64,000 nucleotides of DNA from Pannonibacter indicus. Its GTDB lineage: Bacteria > Pseudomonadota > Alphaproteobacteria > Rhizobiales > Stappiaceae. Shown piece after piece: positions 47,067-56,050 of this stretch. How positions within the stretch are numbered: the stretch's first letter is position 1; every line of letters starts with the position of its first letter. Under the pieces are notes generated by a model, which searched no databases, was not told where the DNA came from, and saw only the letters and a program-made list of their open reading frames with translations. The DNA lies in assembly GCF_001418225.1 (NCBI RefSeq), contig NZ_LIPT01000003.1:310001-374000 (forward strand), read 5' to 3'. Both the position numbers and the translations under genes were made by a program.

Positions 47067-47744
47067 TCAGCCTGGCTTGCCTTTCGGCGGCTTGCTGAGG
47101 CTGGTCTGCCGCAGACGGAGACGGCTTGCGCTGCTCCTGGGCTCGCCCAGCCGGACAGCCCCCAGAAGCTGCCGCGGGGACAGGATGATGCGGCTGCGGC
47201 TGTCGGGCCCCGGCATGCCGAAGGGCGGCTGCGGCTGCATCTGCAGGGGCGCAAGCGTACGCACCACGGGACCGCCTATGGCAGATGGCTGGACGGAAGG
47301 TGTGGAACTGGCAGAGGTGGAAACGGAAGCGGCAGGGCCAGGCTCTGCATCCCGCCCACCGGCTTGGGCGGAGTGCTTCGGGTGAGGCGGCGCTTCGCTG
47401 TGTGCCCCGCGGCTGGCCGTGTCCCGTTCGACCAGCGCAATCGCGGGCTTGCCTGAGACGGGCCTTTCCGGCTCTTCGCGGCCGCCGGAGGGCATGCGTG
47501 CCGTATTGGCCTGCCGCCGCCGCCGGGCACGCCGGACAGCATGGACCGCGGCAGCCGAAGCAACCACAAGAGAGACTGGCCACAGAAGGGCGCCCGCCAG
47601 AGCGAGGAAAAGCTCCAGGCGGCTTGTGCGCCCGCGTTCCGCCAGTTCCAGCATGGCGGCAGTCAGAAAAACAAAAGCAATCAGGCCGTAGATGCCAATA
47701 GCCACGGCACCGGCAAGGCCGCCAACAAAGCCAAGCGCGGACAT
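47067..47744 (-). CDS. Putative membrane protein with disordered tail
   Basis: 225 residues from ATG 47744, with AAGGAG upstream. Two hydrophobic segments (about residues 5-30 and 42-66) are followed by a basic stretch VRRARRRR and a long Pro/Ser/Arg-rich low-complexity tail. No domain recognised. It converges with the SURF1 gene. Confidence 0.55.
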   Translation of the reverse strand: MSALGFVGGLAGAVAIGIYGLIAFVFLTAAMLELAERGRTSRLELFLALAGALLWPVSLVVASAAAVHAVRRARRRRQANTARMPSGGREEPERPVSGKPAIALVERDTASRGAHSEAPPHPKHSAQAGGRDAEPGPAASVSTSASSTPSVQPSAIGGPVVRTLAPLQMQPQPPFGMPGPDSRSRIILSPRQLLGAVRLGEPRSSASRLRLRQTSLSKPPKGKPG

Positions 47745-47840
47745 ATCCCGCTCCTTATGTTTGCTTGCCACCCCCACGCAGCATGCAATCGCAATGCGGC
47801 AAAAGTCCAGATCACCACTTAAAAAACCGCGTGAAAAAAG

Positions 47841-48095
47841 TCAGAAAAGAATGGAGGCCGCAATACCGGCCGCTGTCAGAACCAGGGCCATCGAGCCCCA
47901 GAACAACATATTCTTGAACAGGAGGAAAGAGGTGGTCATGCCATCTCCCTCTGCGCGGGCCGATCGCCCTGCGTCTTCCCAGGCCTCATCCTGCAGATCC
48001 TCCGCCCAGGCCGCATCGGCAGGCGCGGATGGGCCGGAGGGCCTGTGCTCCGGTGTGCCGGATGACTTGCGGGTTTCGCCTGCTGCCGGTCGCAT
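47841..48095 (-). CDS. Small single-helix membrane protein
   Basis: 84 residues from ATG 48095 (AGGAG ten bases upstream). A polar Ser/Ala/Glu-rich arm precedes MTTSFLLFKNMLFWGSMALV, which continues LTAAGIAASILF as a C-terminal helix. An internal ATG at 47939 has a better-placed GAGGGAG, so a 32-residue membrane peptide may be made instead of, or as well as, the long form. No family recognised. Confidence 0.5.
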   Translation of the reverse strand: MRPAAGETRKSSGTPEHRPSGPSAPADAAWAEDLQDEAWEDAGRSARAEGDGMTTSFLLFKNMLFWGSMALVLTAAGIAASILF

Positions 48096-48420
48096 CAACT
48101 CTAAACTCCTGACTAGCCGTATGCCACCTGAGTAGGCCCGTCAATCGTTAACAACTGTTAAACATTGAGGTTGCAATTTGAAGGAAACGCCGGTTTCCGG
48201 GGGGAGTTCTGCACAGGGAAGATGGCCGCAGTTGGGAGCCCGTTCCGGCACGGCTTCTCAGCCCCCTCGTGGGGCATGTTTACAGCAGGCACAAGGCAAA
48301 GGAATGCACTCTCCTTCTGCCGCAGCGTCCCTTTCCCCCTGGTACCCACCGCATGCACACATCGTGCCTGAAGCCGGAGAAAGATTGGGGAAAGGCTGCA
48401 GTCTGGTTACTCTGGCGCGG

Positions 48421-48620
48421 CGTTTCAGCCCCCCTCCCCACGAGGGGGAGGGGGGCGGAGGGGCCCTGCCATCATGCCGGTGCATTCTTCTTCCGTGCGT
48501 CCAATGTAAACACTGCCCCACCAGGGGGAGGGGGGCGGCAGGCGTCCTCCCGAAAAGCAAACGCCTTACTGCGGGTGATGTCCGAACCTGATGTGTGAAT
48601 CCGGCAGCCCTTGAGGGGGA
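48421..48620. repeat. Cluster of C/G-run repeats in a non-coding stretch
   Basis: Three related blocks: CCCCCCTCCCCACGAGGGGG with a following AGGGGGGCGGAGGGG near 48430, CCCCACCAGGGGGAGGGGGG near 48520, and TTGAGGGGGAGGGGG near 48610. A further CCCCCTCGTGGGGC lies near 48260. They share the GAGGGGGAG core with the repeats at 35.8-36.0 kb. No gene is seen in 48096-48748. Confidence 0.55.
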
Positions 48621-48748
48621 GGGGGCTGAAAGGCCGTGCCGGGGTGGCCGGACCGCAGGCTTGCCCTAAGCCGCGGCTGTCTTTCCGCACGATGCGTGAA
48701 GGTGGCAGCTCAAGGGGCAGAAGTGTTGATGCCTGACCCTCTTCCGTT

Positions 48749-48991
48749 TCAGGCCCGCCAGAAGGGCTTGGACACTTCGAGAAGAACGGCGGACCGCTCG
48801 AGGCCGGCGTCGGCCAGAACGCTGTCGGGCTGCGGCAGCAGCTCCTTGCGCAGCATGCGCCGGTAGCTGATCCGCTCCAGCCAGATGCGGGTCCACACGC
48901 CTGCAATGCGGTGCAAGCCGTGGTCTCCGGCGCGGGCGCGGTCCTGCACATGGAGGGATGGGTTCGGGAAAAGGTAGATGACGCTGGGCAT
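48749..48991 (-). CDS. DUF1127 family protein
   Basis: 80 residues from ATG 48991: MPSVIYLFPNPSLHVQDRAR, then IAGVWTRIWLERISYRRMLR and the end LADAGLERSAVLLEVSKPFW. The Arg-rich helix and the 'AG/IGL.R..V..E...PFW' ending identify DUF1127, small basic proteins in Alpha- and Gammaproteobacteria, some tied to phosphate, phospholipid or RNA control. Divergent from a LysR regulator 96 bases away, which probably controls it. The open frame extends far upstream, which could hide the true start. Confidence 0.75.
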   Translation of the reverse strand: MPSVIYLFPNPSLHVQDRARAGDHGLHRIAGVWTRIWLERISYRRMLRKELLPQPDSVLADAGLERSAVLLEVSKPFWRA

Positions 48992-49037
48992 GATCTTGCT
49001 TTCTGTTCTTTTTTCTTGATGTAGCCGAGGTGACATG

Positions 49038-49064
49038 CCCCAAAAAATTGAATATTTTTCGGGG
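49038..49064. promoter_or_regulatory. AT-rich palindrome between DUF1127 and the LysR gene
   Basis: CCCCAAAAAAT and ATATTTTTCGGGG form an imperfect inverted repeat around TGA, 23 bases before the LysR start. It is a good candidate operator for the divergent LysR/DUF1127 pair. Confidence 0.45.
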
Positions 49065-49087
49065 TAATGTAACCGGAAGGAACAAAG

Positions 49088-49966
49088 ATGCGCCGTCTCC
49101 CTCCGCTGACAGCCCTGCCGGCCTTTGAGGCGGCGGCACGGCTCGGCTCCGTCACGGCCGCCGCAGGGGAGCTTGGGCGCACCCACAGCGCCATAAGCAA
49201 GCAGATCGCCCATTTGTCGGAAGACCTTGGCGGCAGCCTGTTCGAGAAGGCCGGCACGGGGCTGAAGCTGACACCGCGCGGCGAACGGCTGCGGGTGGCG
49301 GTCACGGCCGTTCTGGACCAGCTGGACGGGGTGTCGCGCGGCCTCAGGGGCGAGGTGGACGGGAACCATATCACCCTGCTGCTCAGCGCCACCCTGGCCA
49401 CCCGCTGGCTGACCCCCAGATTGCCGCGTCTCTACCGGACCCATCCGGAAATCGAGATCCGCCTGCTGATGGCCGGGCCCAGCCGGGTGCCCGATCACGA
49501 ATTTGATCTGATGCTGAGCTATGACCGCCTTCGCACGCCCGCTGTGGAGCCCGGTGTCACGCCGATCGGGGACACCTCCTACGGGCCGGTCTGTTCACCG
49601 GACTATCCCTTCGGCGTGCAGGACGGCATATGGACCGCACCGGTGAGCCTGACGCATATGGAGGCGGCCGGAAGCTGGCAGGAATGGGCGCGCCGCGCCG
49701 GCGTCACGTTCAAGGCAGCGCAAGACCTGGAGCATCCCCACCATATGCTGGCAATTGAGGCCGCGGCCGCCGGGCTGGGGGTGGCCCTTTCGGAGCGCCG
49801 GCTGGTCGAGCGTGATCTTGCGACGGGCAGGCTTGTGGCGCCACTGGGCTTTGTGGCGGTTCCAGGCGGGTTCCACGCCAGGATAACGGACAGGACCGCT
49901 GCCCGCAAAGCCGTGCGGAGTTTGCTCGGCTGGCTTGCGGAGGAGCTGGAACGGGATCTCCCGTGA
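49088..49966 (+). CDS. LysR-family transcriptional regulator (GcvA-like)
   Basis: 292 residues. The N-terminal winged HTH reads LPALFEA-type: LPPLTALPAFEAAARLGSVT, then AAGELGRTHSAISKQIAHLS and LFEKAGTGLKLTPRGE. The C-terminal effector domain has TLATRWLTPRLPRLYRTHPE (a GcvA-type phrase) and ends in FHARIT. AAGGAA precedes the ATG. It likely regulates the divergent DUF1127 gene through the AT-rich palindrome. The effector is unknown. Confidence 0.9.
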   Translation: MRRLPPLTALPAFEAAARLGSVTAAAGELGRTHSAISKQIAHLSEDLGGSLFEKAGTGLKLTPRGERLRVAVTAVLDQLDGVSRGLRGEVDGNHITLLLSATLATRWLTPRLPRLYRTHPEIEIRLLMAGPSRVPDHEFDLMLSYDRLRTPAVEPGVTPIGDTSYGPVCSPDYPFGVQDGIWTAPVSLTHMEAAGSWQEWARRAGVTFKAAQDLEHPHHMLAIEAAAAGLGVALSERRLVERDLATGRLVAPLGFVAVPGGFHARITDRTAARKAVRSLLGWLAEELERDLP

Positions 49967-50035
49967 CGGCGCCGGTGCAATGGGAGCCCCGGCGCGCGCA
50001 CCTGGACAGCGCCATCACGCGTCAAGGGGAGTGAC

Positions 50036-51466
50036 CTAGCCCTTGGCGCCTTGCCCGCGGGAGTAGATGTCGTCGTAGCGCGTGATGTCGTCTTCGCCAA
50101 GATAGGCTCCGGTCTGCACCTCGATCAGCACCATCGGCACCTTGCCGGGGTTTTCCAGCCGGTGGATGGCGCCGAGCGGGATATAGACGGACTGGTTCTC
50201 GGTGAGCAGCTGCACCTCCTCATTCACCGTCACCCGTGCGGTGCCCGACACCACGATCCAGTGTTCGGAGCGGTGCACGTGGCTCTGCAGCGACAGGGCT
50301 GCACCCGGGTGCACGACGATGCGCTTGACCTGGAACCGGTCGGCAAGCGCCAGCGTTTCGAACCAGCCCCACGGCCGGTGATCGCGCGGGAAGGTCTCGG
50401 CCTGGCGCGCGCCTTTTGTCTTCAGCGCCTCGACGGCGAGCTTCACGTCCTGGGCGCGGGACTTGGCGGCCACCAGCACCGCGTCATTCATGGCCACGGC
50501 GATCACATCCTTGAGGCCGATTCCGACGATTTGCAGCCCGTCGCTGTCGGAGCGCAGCAGCGTGCCGTCGCAGTCGATGGCGATGGCCTCGCCGCCGAGG
50601 CTGTTGCCGCGGCTGTCCGGGCCCATTTCCTTGGCCACCATGTCCCAGCCGCCGAGATCCGACCAGCCGGCGCCAAAGGGCACGGCCGTGAGATTGGAGG
50701 CGCGTTCCATCACCGCATAGTCGATGGAAATCGACGGAGCGCGGGCAAAGGCCGCCGGGTCGAGGCGCAGGAAGCCGAGATCGGACTTTGCATCGTCAAC
50801 CGCGCGGGTGACGGGCTCCATCAGATCGGGCGCCAGTGCATTGAAGGCTTCAAGAATGGTGGAGACCTTGAACAGGAAGATGCCGGCGTTCCACAAGTAG
50901 GACCCGGCGGCGAGCATCGCTTCGGCCTTCTCGCGGTCCGGCTTTTCGACAAAACGCTTCAGTGCCACCGGCTCACCCTCTGCGGCGGCGGCGGAAAGCT
51001 CCAGCCAGCCATAGCCGGTCTCCGCATGGGTGGGCCGGATGCCGAAGGTGACGATCTGCCCGGCCTCTGCGGCAGGCACACCGGCGGCCACGGCGGCGCG
51101 GAAGGCAGCCGGGTTGGGCACCACATGGTCGGAAGGGGCGACCAGCATCAAGCCGTCCGGATCTGACCGGGCAACATAGAGCGCGGCGGCGAGCACGGCC
51201 GGGGCCGTGTTGCGTGCCTCCGGCTCGATCAGGATCGCGCCCGGATCAATGCCCGCGGAGGCGAGCTGTTCGGTGACGATAAAGCGGTAATCCGACCCCG
51301 TAATGACGACAGGCGCGGCGAAGCCCTCCGCCGAAAGCCGCCTCGCCGAGCCCTGGAACAGGCTTTCCCCGCCGATCAGCGGCGCAAACTGCTTCGGATA
51401 GCTCTTGCGCGACAAAGGCCAGAGCCGGGTGCCCGAACCGCCGACGAGGAGAAGGGGAGTGATCAT
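50036..51466 (-). CDS. manC: Mannose-1-phosphate guanylyltransferase / mannose-6-phosphate isomerase
   Basis: 476 residues from ATG 51466. Nucleotidyltransferase signature LLVGGSGTRLWPLSRKSYPK (residues 6-25), central GLMLVAPSDHVV and FVEKPDREKA, then a C-terminal cupin with HPGAALSLQSHVHRSEHWIV and the metal His residues. It makes GDP-mannose for polysaccharides. Last gene of the minus-strand polysaccharide locus. Its GC content is like the chromosome, unlike the AT-rich genes before it. Confidence 0.94.
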   Translation of the reverse strand: MITPLLLVGGSGTRLWPLSRKSYPKQFAPLIGGESLFQGSARRLSAEGFAAPVVITGSDYRFIVTEQLASAGIDPGAILIEPEARNTAPAVLAAALYVARSDPDGLMLVAPSDHVVPNPAAFRAAVAAGVPAAEAGQIVTFGIRPTHAETGYGWLELSAAAAEGEPVALKRFVEKPDREKAEAMLAAGSYLWNAGIFLFKVSTILEAFNALAPDLMEPVTRAVDDAKSDLGFLRLDPAAFARAPSISIDYAVMERASNLTAVPFGAGWSDLGGWDMVAKEMGPDSRGNSLGGEAIAIDCDGTLLRSDSDGLQIVGIGLKDVIAVAMNDAVLVAAKSRAQDVKLAVEALKTKGARQAETFPRDHRPWGWFETLALADRFQVKRIVVHPGAALSLQSHVHRSEHWIVVSGTARVTVNEEVQLLTENQSVYIPLGAIHRLENPGKVPMVLIEVQTGAYLGEDDITRYDDIYSRGQGAKG

Positions 51467-51568
51467 GAAAGCCTCAATACCCGACATCTGCACTTGGTCG
51501 CAGCAGATCCGTCCAAGCCCCAGGAGAAGTCTTAGTCGCTTTGATAGGTGTGGTCGAGGGGAAGGGCG

Positions 51569-52567
51569 TTATACAACACCATTCGCGCGCCGCGCGATTA
51601 GCTTCTGTTCCCATTCAAACGCGTGCCGAACAATCAATTCTAGATCGTTATATTTTGGTGTCCAACCGAGCTCTTTGCGGATCCGTTCGTTGCTAGCAAC
51701 CACTTTTGGTGAGTCTCCGGGGCGTCGATCAGCCTCAACCACTTTGAAATCAACGCCGGATACGCGTTTTACGGTTTCGATGACCTGTCGAACAGAAAAG
51801 CCTTCGCCATAACCGCAGTTCATTACGGAGCTTGTCCCTCCCGCATGCAACCGTAACAGTGCCAATCTGTGGGCCTCGACTAGATCACTGACATGGATGT
51901 AGTCACGTACGGCCGTGCCATCCGTAGTGTCATAATCACTGCCGAAAAGGCTCATCTGAGGGCGCTGGCCAAGTGCCGTCTGGCAGGCCACCTTGATAAG
52001 ATGTGTTGCTTCTGGTGTCGATTGTCCCGTCATACCCTTAGGGTCCGCACCAGCCACATTGAAATACCGCAAGGCTGTATACCGGAAGTCATGGGCCGCG
52101 CTTACATCGCACAGCATTTGCTCGGTCATTAACTTCGACATTCCATAGGGCGACAGCGGAGAAAGTTGCGCATCCTCTTCCACTGGGACACTCGCAGGAT
52201 CACCATAAACGGCAGCCGTTGATGAAAAAATGAACTTTCTAATACCACCTTCGATACATGCTTCGATCAGATCGCGTGATGCGGCAGTGTTGTTACGATA
52301 GTACTTGAGAGGATCTGAAACGGATTCAGGAACGACGATCGATCCGGCAAAGTGAACTACTGCCTCTACTTTGTGTTCTTCGATGATCCGTCGAATGAGT
52401 ATTTTGTCGGACACATCTCCGATAATCAGCTTAACACCAGTGGGCAGCAGCCAGCCAAATCCCGTCACGAGACTATCAAGCACCACTACGTGTTCCCCAG
52501 CCTCTAAGAGACAATAGACCATATGGCTACCGATATAGCCGGCACCGCCTGTAATTAGTGTAGTCAT
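51569..52567 (-). CDS. galE: UDP-glucose 4-epimerase (locus copy)
   Basis: 332 residues from ATG 52567. Rossmann motif TTLITGGAGYIGSHMVYCLL, catalytic Ser/Tyr-x3-Lys region IFSSTAAVYGDP and SPYGMSKLMTE, then LRYFNVAGADP. It interconverts UDP-glucose and UDP-galactose. A second galE starts at 63903 on the other strand, with a closely similar N-terminus. This copy has lower GC than its distant twin and lies between the GT2 gene and manC. Confidence 0.93.
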   Translation of the reverse strand: MTTLITGGAGYIGSHMVYCLLEAGEHVVVLDSLVTGFGWLLPTGVKLIIGDVSDKILIRRIIEEHKVEAVVHFAGSIVVPESVSDPLKYYRNNTAASRDLIEACIEGGIRKFIFSSTAAVYGDPASVPVEEDAQLSPLSPYGMSKLMTEQMLCDVSAAHDFRYTALRYFNVAGADPKGMTGQSTPEATHLIKVACQTALGQRPQMSLFGSDYDTTDGTAVRDYIHVSDLVEAHRLALLRLHAGGTSSVMNCGYGEGFSVRQVIETVKRVSGVDFKVVEADRRPGDSPKVVASNERIRKELGWTPKYNDLELIVRHAFEWEQKLIARRANGVV

Positions 52568-52629
52568 CTCGAGAATCTCCACTGTGCTAAGTTTAAGATA
52601 TATTCCTAATTCAATTAATTATAAAAATA

Positions 52630-53604
52630 TTACTTACTCTTCGAGATTTCAGGCGACGTAGAATACTCAAACTCTTGCACGTCGAAAGTGGGCATCTTGG
52701 CAGATCTTCCTTTCACCAAATAATTCAGAATATGGCGGTAGATTCTTTGGTTAAGAAAAGCCCTCAGAAGTGATAAGATTGCCATCCTTGCTCCGATAGA
52801 ACCAAAAGCAAGCGAACGCAGTATCATAAAAAAGGCACGAAAAGGCGTCTCCTTTGCCACCTCATAAGAGAGATATGTCGCTTCAAAGGCACGACGTAGC
52901 TTTGGAGAAAGAAAAGGACGCTGTTGAGCATACCAGCGTTTAACATCGCTGGGCCGACGGGGAGCGCCAACTCTGTTTTCTGCAGGTCGGTCGTTCCACA
53001 GCGAAAGAACGTCAGGTAGACATCTATATTTCGCACCAGCCCTCTCTAACCGTATCATAAAGTCAACATCCTGCGCCTTTCGAAGGCTTGCGTCAAAGAG
53101 AATACGGCGAGCCCAATCGGTACGGACAGAAAGCGTCGATGTCTGTAGGAACTCACGATAACAAAACATCAAATCAGCGATTGAATCGGAATCTTTTGGA
53201 AGTTTAGTTGGACGGATAAAGCTTACACCATCCCCTCTATCAACAAGAGCCCTATGAGACCATATCTGTACAGATGGATCTTTATGTGCGCTCGACGCTA
53301 TAACCGCCAACTTTGAAGTGTGAAATCGATCATCGGAATCGAGAAGCGAGATCCATTCGCCTTTCGCAGCTAGAATTCCTGTATTTCGTGCTGCACCCCC
53401 CCCCCCATTCGATTGATAAATATACCTGAAGCGATGGTCGTCTAATTTCGAGACTATCATCTTCAATTCATCGCAGTCTTCAGAGCCGTCGTCGACCACG
53501 AGGCATTCGAAGTCCTCGAAAGTTTGTTCCTGGACCGATCTTAGAGTTGGCCAAACAGTAGAGGAGCGGTTAAAAACAGGGATTACGACGGTGAAGCTCA
53601 CCAT
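52630..53604 (-). CDS. Family 2 glycosyltransferase with an 11-G tract
   Basis: 324 residues from ATG 53604, with GGAGGT upstream. GT-A fold: FTVVIPVFNRSSTVWPTLRS, VVDDGSED (D38-D39), the SNGGGGAARNTGILAAKGEW motif and the DxD segment LLDSDDRF. The four Gly at residues 67-70 are encoded by a run of 11 G followed by T, in frame here. A change of run length would truncate the enzyme soon after. It overlaps the polymerase gene by 35 bases. It probably adds a sugar to the surface-polysaccharide repeat unit. Confidence 0.9.
   Translation of the reverse strand: MVSFTVVIPVFNRSSTVWPTLRSVQEQTFEDFECLVVDDGSEDCDELKMIVSKLDDHRFRYIYQSNGGGGAARNTGILAAKGEWISLLDSDDRFHTSKLAVIASSAHKDPSVQIWSHRALVDRGDGVSFIRPTKLPKDSDSIADLMFCYREFLQTSTLSVRTDWARRILFDASLRKAQDVDFMIRLERAGAKYRCLPDVLSLWNDRPAENRVGAPRRPSDVKRWYAQQRPFLSPKLRRAFEATYLSYEVAKETPFRAFFMILRSLAFGSIGARMAILSLLRAFLNQRIYRHILNYLVKGRSAKMPTFDVQEFEYSTSPEISKSK
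53396..53406. repeat. Homopolymer run of 11 C (11 G in the coding strand)
   Basis: Eleven consecutive C on the plus strand lie inside the glycosyltransferase open frame, in a region of moderate GC. Runs of this length are rare by chance and prone to slippage. Confidence 0.85.
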
Positions 53605-54895
53605 TTTTACCTCCAAACATATGAACATGACTGCTTCGATCTTTGTTAATGATCATCATTCCAATAACAAATGTAAGCCAACCAAAATCTGGAAGAAATA
53701 ATTTTTCGGATGCGGTAATACCGCCAATTGCACTGAGAATCAACAGAATACTTGCAAATAAATTCGAGCTTTTATTTGAATTTAACGAGATCAACGAGCG
53801 GATGATCGCCCCACTGACAATAATTAGGAACAAGGTTCCGCCAACGTAGCCATATCTCACATATGCCTCAATATATGAAGAGTGCGCGGTGGCTATAGGC
53901 CACCAAATTCCAAAGGAGTACATCTGCGTGCGCAAATCCAAGACATCGTTAAATGACTGTGCACCATAGCCAAGAAAATTGTTGTTTAATATATCTAGAA
54001 CGAAGAATTCCCAAATTTTATCACGGCCAGTTAAAGTAACATCCTTTCCAAGGGCGTCAAACGCTATATTTGATGAAGTAATATATACAATTATTGATAA
54101 GGAAATAAGAATAAGTGAAAAAGTAAGAGCTTGCTTTTGCTCTCGATGAAATAGTCTAGAAAATTTTGAGTACATAAAAAAAGTAAAAGATGAGATGGAA
54201 AGAATAATCGCCTGGCCTGAAAAGCTCAGAAAAACGAGTATAGATGAGGAAAAAATAACAAATAACCTGAGAGATCGAGATGATTTTGAGCTGAATAATG
54301 CAGATGTCATGAAGAAGAATGCGAAGTAGCCAAGATCATTTTTGTGAGCGGAGAAACCCCGAAATAGTCCTTGATGCGACCCTCGCATTATTGAATACTC
54401 TGGAGCGAAGAAAGAAATAAAATTAAACAAAGAGAAAAATAAACAAAATAGAGTTATCTTTCCAATAAGATCTTCAGCATTAAATTTATATATATAAAGA
54501 TATACATTAAAGTATATAATAATATAGTACATGGATAATTGAATTGATGAGAATTTATTGCTTGAGAAAATTGCAGAGTGAAAAATTATATATATAAAAA
54601 ATGAGAAAATTAAAGGCTTTTTTAACAAAGATCTATAAATTAAACCCCAGTTTAAAGAAAAAGAAGCTGCAGAAAGGAGTAGCCAAATCGCCGTATATAT
54701 TCCCGAAAACGGATTCAGCATCTGCTCTGTCTGAAAAACGTCCTCGTAATTATATAGATAATGGTGCCCCCATAGGCCTAAATTAACAAACTTCATGAGA
54801 CAAAACAAAAATGATATACTTATCAAGATGCTATTTCTTGACTTATCATGATGATAATCGACATATATGTTCTGTTCTATTGAGTGTTGGCTCAT
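53570..54895 (-). CDS. O-antigen ligase/polymerase family membrane protein (Wzy-like)
   Basis: 441 residues, about eleven membrane helices, very AT-rich codons (many Ile, Phe, Ser, Asn). The Wzy_C-type loop is seen in GKDVTLTGRDKIWEFFVLDI and NNFLGYGAQSFND, then AHSSYIEAYVRYGYVGGTLF. It probably joins polysaccharide repeat units at the periplasmic face. It is separated from the GT4 stop by only 3 bases. Which of polymerase or ligase it is cannot be told from sequence alone. Confidence 0.85.
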   Translation of the reverse strand: MSQHSIEQNIYVDYHHDKSRNSILISISFLFCLMKFVNLGLWGHHYLYNYEDVFQTEQMLNPFSGIYTAIWLLLSAASFSLNWGLIYRSLLKKPLIFSFFIYIIFHSAIFSSNKFSSIQLSMYYIIIYFNVYLYIYKFNAEDLIGKITLFCLFFSLFNFISFFAPEYSIMRGSHQGLFRGFSAHKNDLGYFAFFFMTSALFSSKSSRSLRLFVIFSSSILVFLSFSGQAIILSISSFTFFMYSKFSRLFHREQKQALTFSLILISLSIIVYITSSNIAFDALGKDVTLTGRDKIWEFFVLDILNNNFLGYGAQSFNDVLDLRTQMYSFGIWWPIATAHSSYIEAYVRYGYVGGTLFLIIVSGAIIRSLISLNSNKSSNLFASILLILSAIGGITASEKLFLPDFGWLTFVIGMMIINKDRSSHVHMFGGKNGELHRRNPCF

Positions 54896-54898
54896 ATT

Positions 54899-56050
54899 CT
54901 AGGCTTTCTTTTTGTTTTTATCTATTTCTCTTAAGTAAATATCAGATAAAATATTTGATCTTAATTTTATATCAAACCGTTGCGTGACAAAATCTCTTCC
55001 TGCTTCACCTAGACTTCTGGCCAAGTCATCATTCAATAGTACTGTCTTTAAAGCCGAGGCTAAACTAGCTGAGCTATTTGGTTCAGCAAGCCAGCCGGTT
55101 ACTCGGTCAAGAATAGCTTCATTTATTGGGCTTTGGTTGAAAGCGACAACGGGCACTTTCGCACATTGTGCTTCCAACGCAACTATGGGCAAACCTTCAG
55201 TGTCGCCGTTTTGAGCTTGAACTGAGGGCATGCACAGAACTTTTGCCCTATCTAGATGGCTCTTTACAACGTCTCTTGGCTGAGCACCCAAAAATTCGAT
55301 CTTCGCCTGAGGGTGCCTCGGTTGATTCTGTAGGGTCTTTCTAAGGGGGCCATCGCCAATGATTTTAATCGTCGGCGAGAATCCATCCTTCGCAAGGAGT
55401 GAGGCTGCCTCGATCAGATAGCGCACGCCTTTCTTTTCGACGAGTCGCCCAACAAAGAGGATATCGACCTGGTCACATGCGGGTGCTGTGGCTGGTGCTG
55501 CGAAGCGCTCTAGGTCTATTCCAAGGTAATGAATACCGACTTTATCTTCTGGGAATCCATTATTCAAAGCGGCATCACGTATGTGTTCGGACACAGCTAA
55601 AAATCGACTTGCCCTCTCAAACAGTTTGTATCTGCGAAGGGCATAGTTCAATTGATATGGATTTCGTGACATTAAATGAGAACTTAGCTTAGTCGTTGCA
55701 TCGTAACCATGGAGGGTTACAATTAAGGGTATATTGGCCATCATCGCTAGGGGCATAATTTCAATCGCATCAACGGCGAAGTGAGCATGTATAAGATCAG
55801 GCTTTTGCTCAATAAGATTCTTGATTAACGTAGATTTTGAGGGAAACATCAAATGTTTAACGAGATCTCCAATTGAGGGACGGTCTTTGAACTGCGTATG
55901 TAAATTTGTTTTAGAGAGGTCGATACCCTCTACCCTCCTAATGCCGGCTACAATTACATCAAAATTTTTCAAAGACTGTATATGATCGTAAACAAACGTC
56001 TCTGAAATAGGCAGCAAACGTGACCGATACACCAAAATTTTCTTTTTCAT
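54899..56050 (-). CDS. Family 4 glycosyltransferase
   Basis: 383 residues from ATG 56050, which overlaps the flippase stop (ATGA) and has GGAGG just upstream. GT-B fold. N-domain: LIHAHFAVDAIEIMPLAMMA and LIVTLHGYD. C-domain: DILFVGRLVEKKGVRYLIEA, KIIGDGPLRKTL, and the EGLPIVALEAQCAKVPVVAF signature with the donor-binding Glu. It transfers a nucleotide-sugar residue to the growing lipid-linked unit. Confidence 0.9.
   Translation of the reverse strand: MKKKILVYRSRLLPISETFVYDHIQSLKNFDVIVAGIRRVEGIDLSKTNLHTQFKDRPSIGDLVKHLMFPSKSTLIKNLIEQKPDLIHAHFAVDAIEIMPLAMMANIPLIVTLHGYDATTKLSSHLMSRNPYQLNYALRRYKLFERASRFLAVSEHIRDAALNNGFPEDKVGIHYLGIDLERFAAPATAPACDQVDILFVGRLVEKKGVRYLIEAASLLAKDGFSPTIKIIGDGPLRKTLQNQPRHPQAKIEFLGAQPRDVVKSHLDRAKVLCMPSVQAQNGDTEGLPIVALEAQCAKVPVVAFNQSPINEAILDRVTGWLAEPNSSASLASALKTVLLNDDLARSLGEAGRDFVTQRFDIKLRSNILSDIYLREIDKNKKKA

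Noticed and set aside
48150-48165. TTAACAACTGTTAA as a CtrA site
   Set aside because: Spacing is 6, not 7, and no gene start follows at suitable distance.
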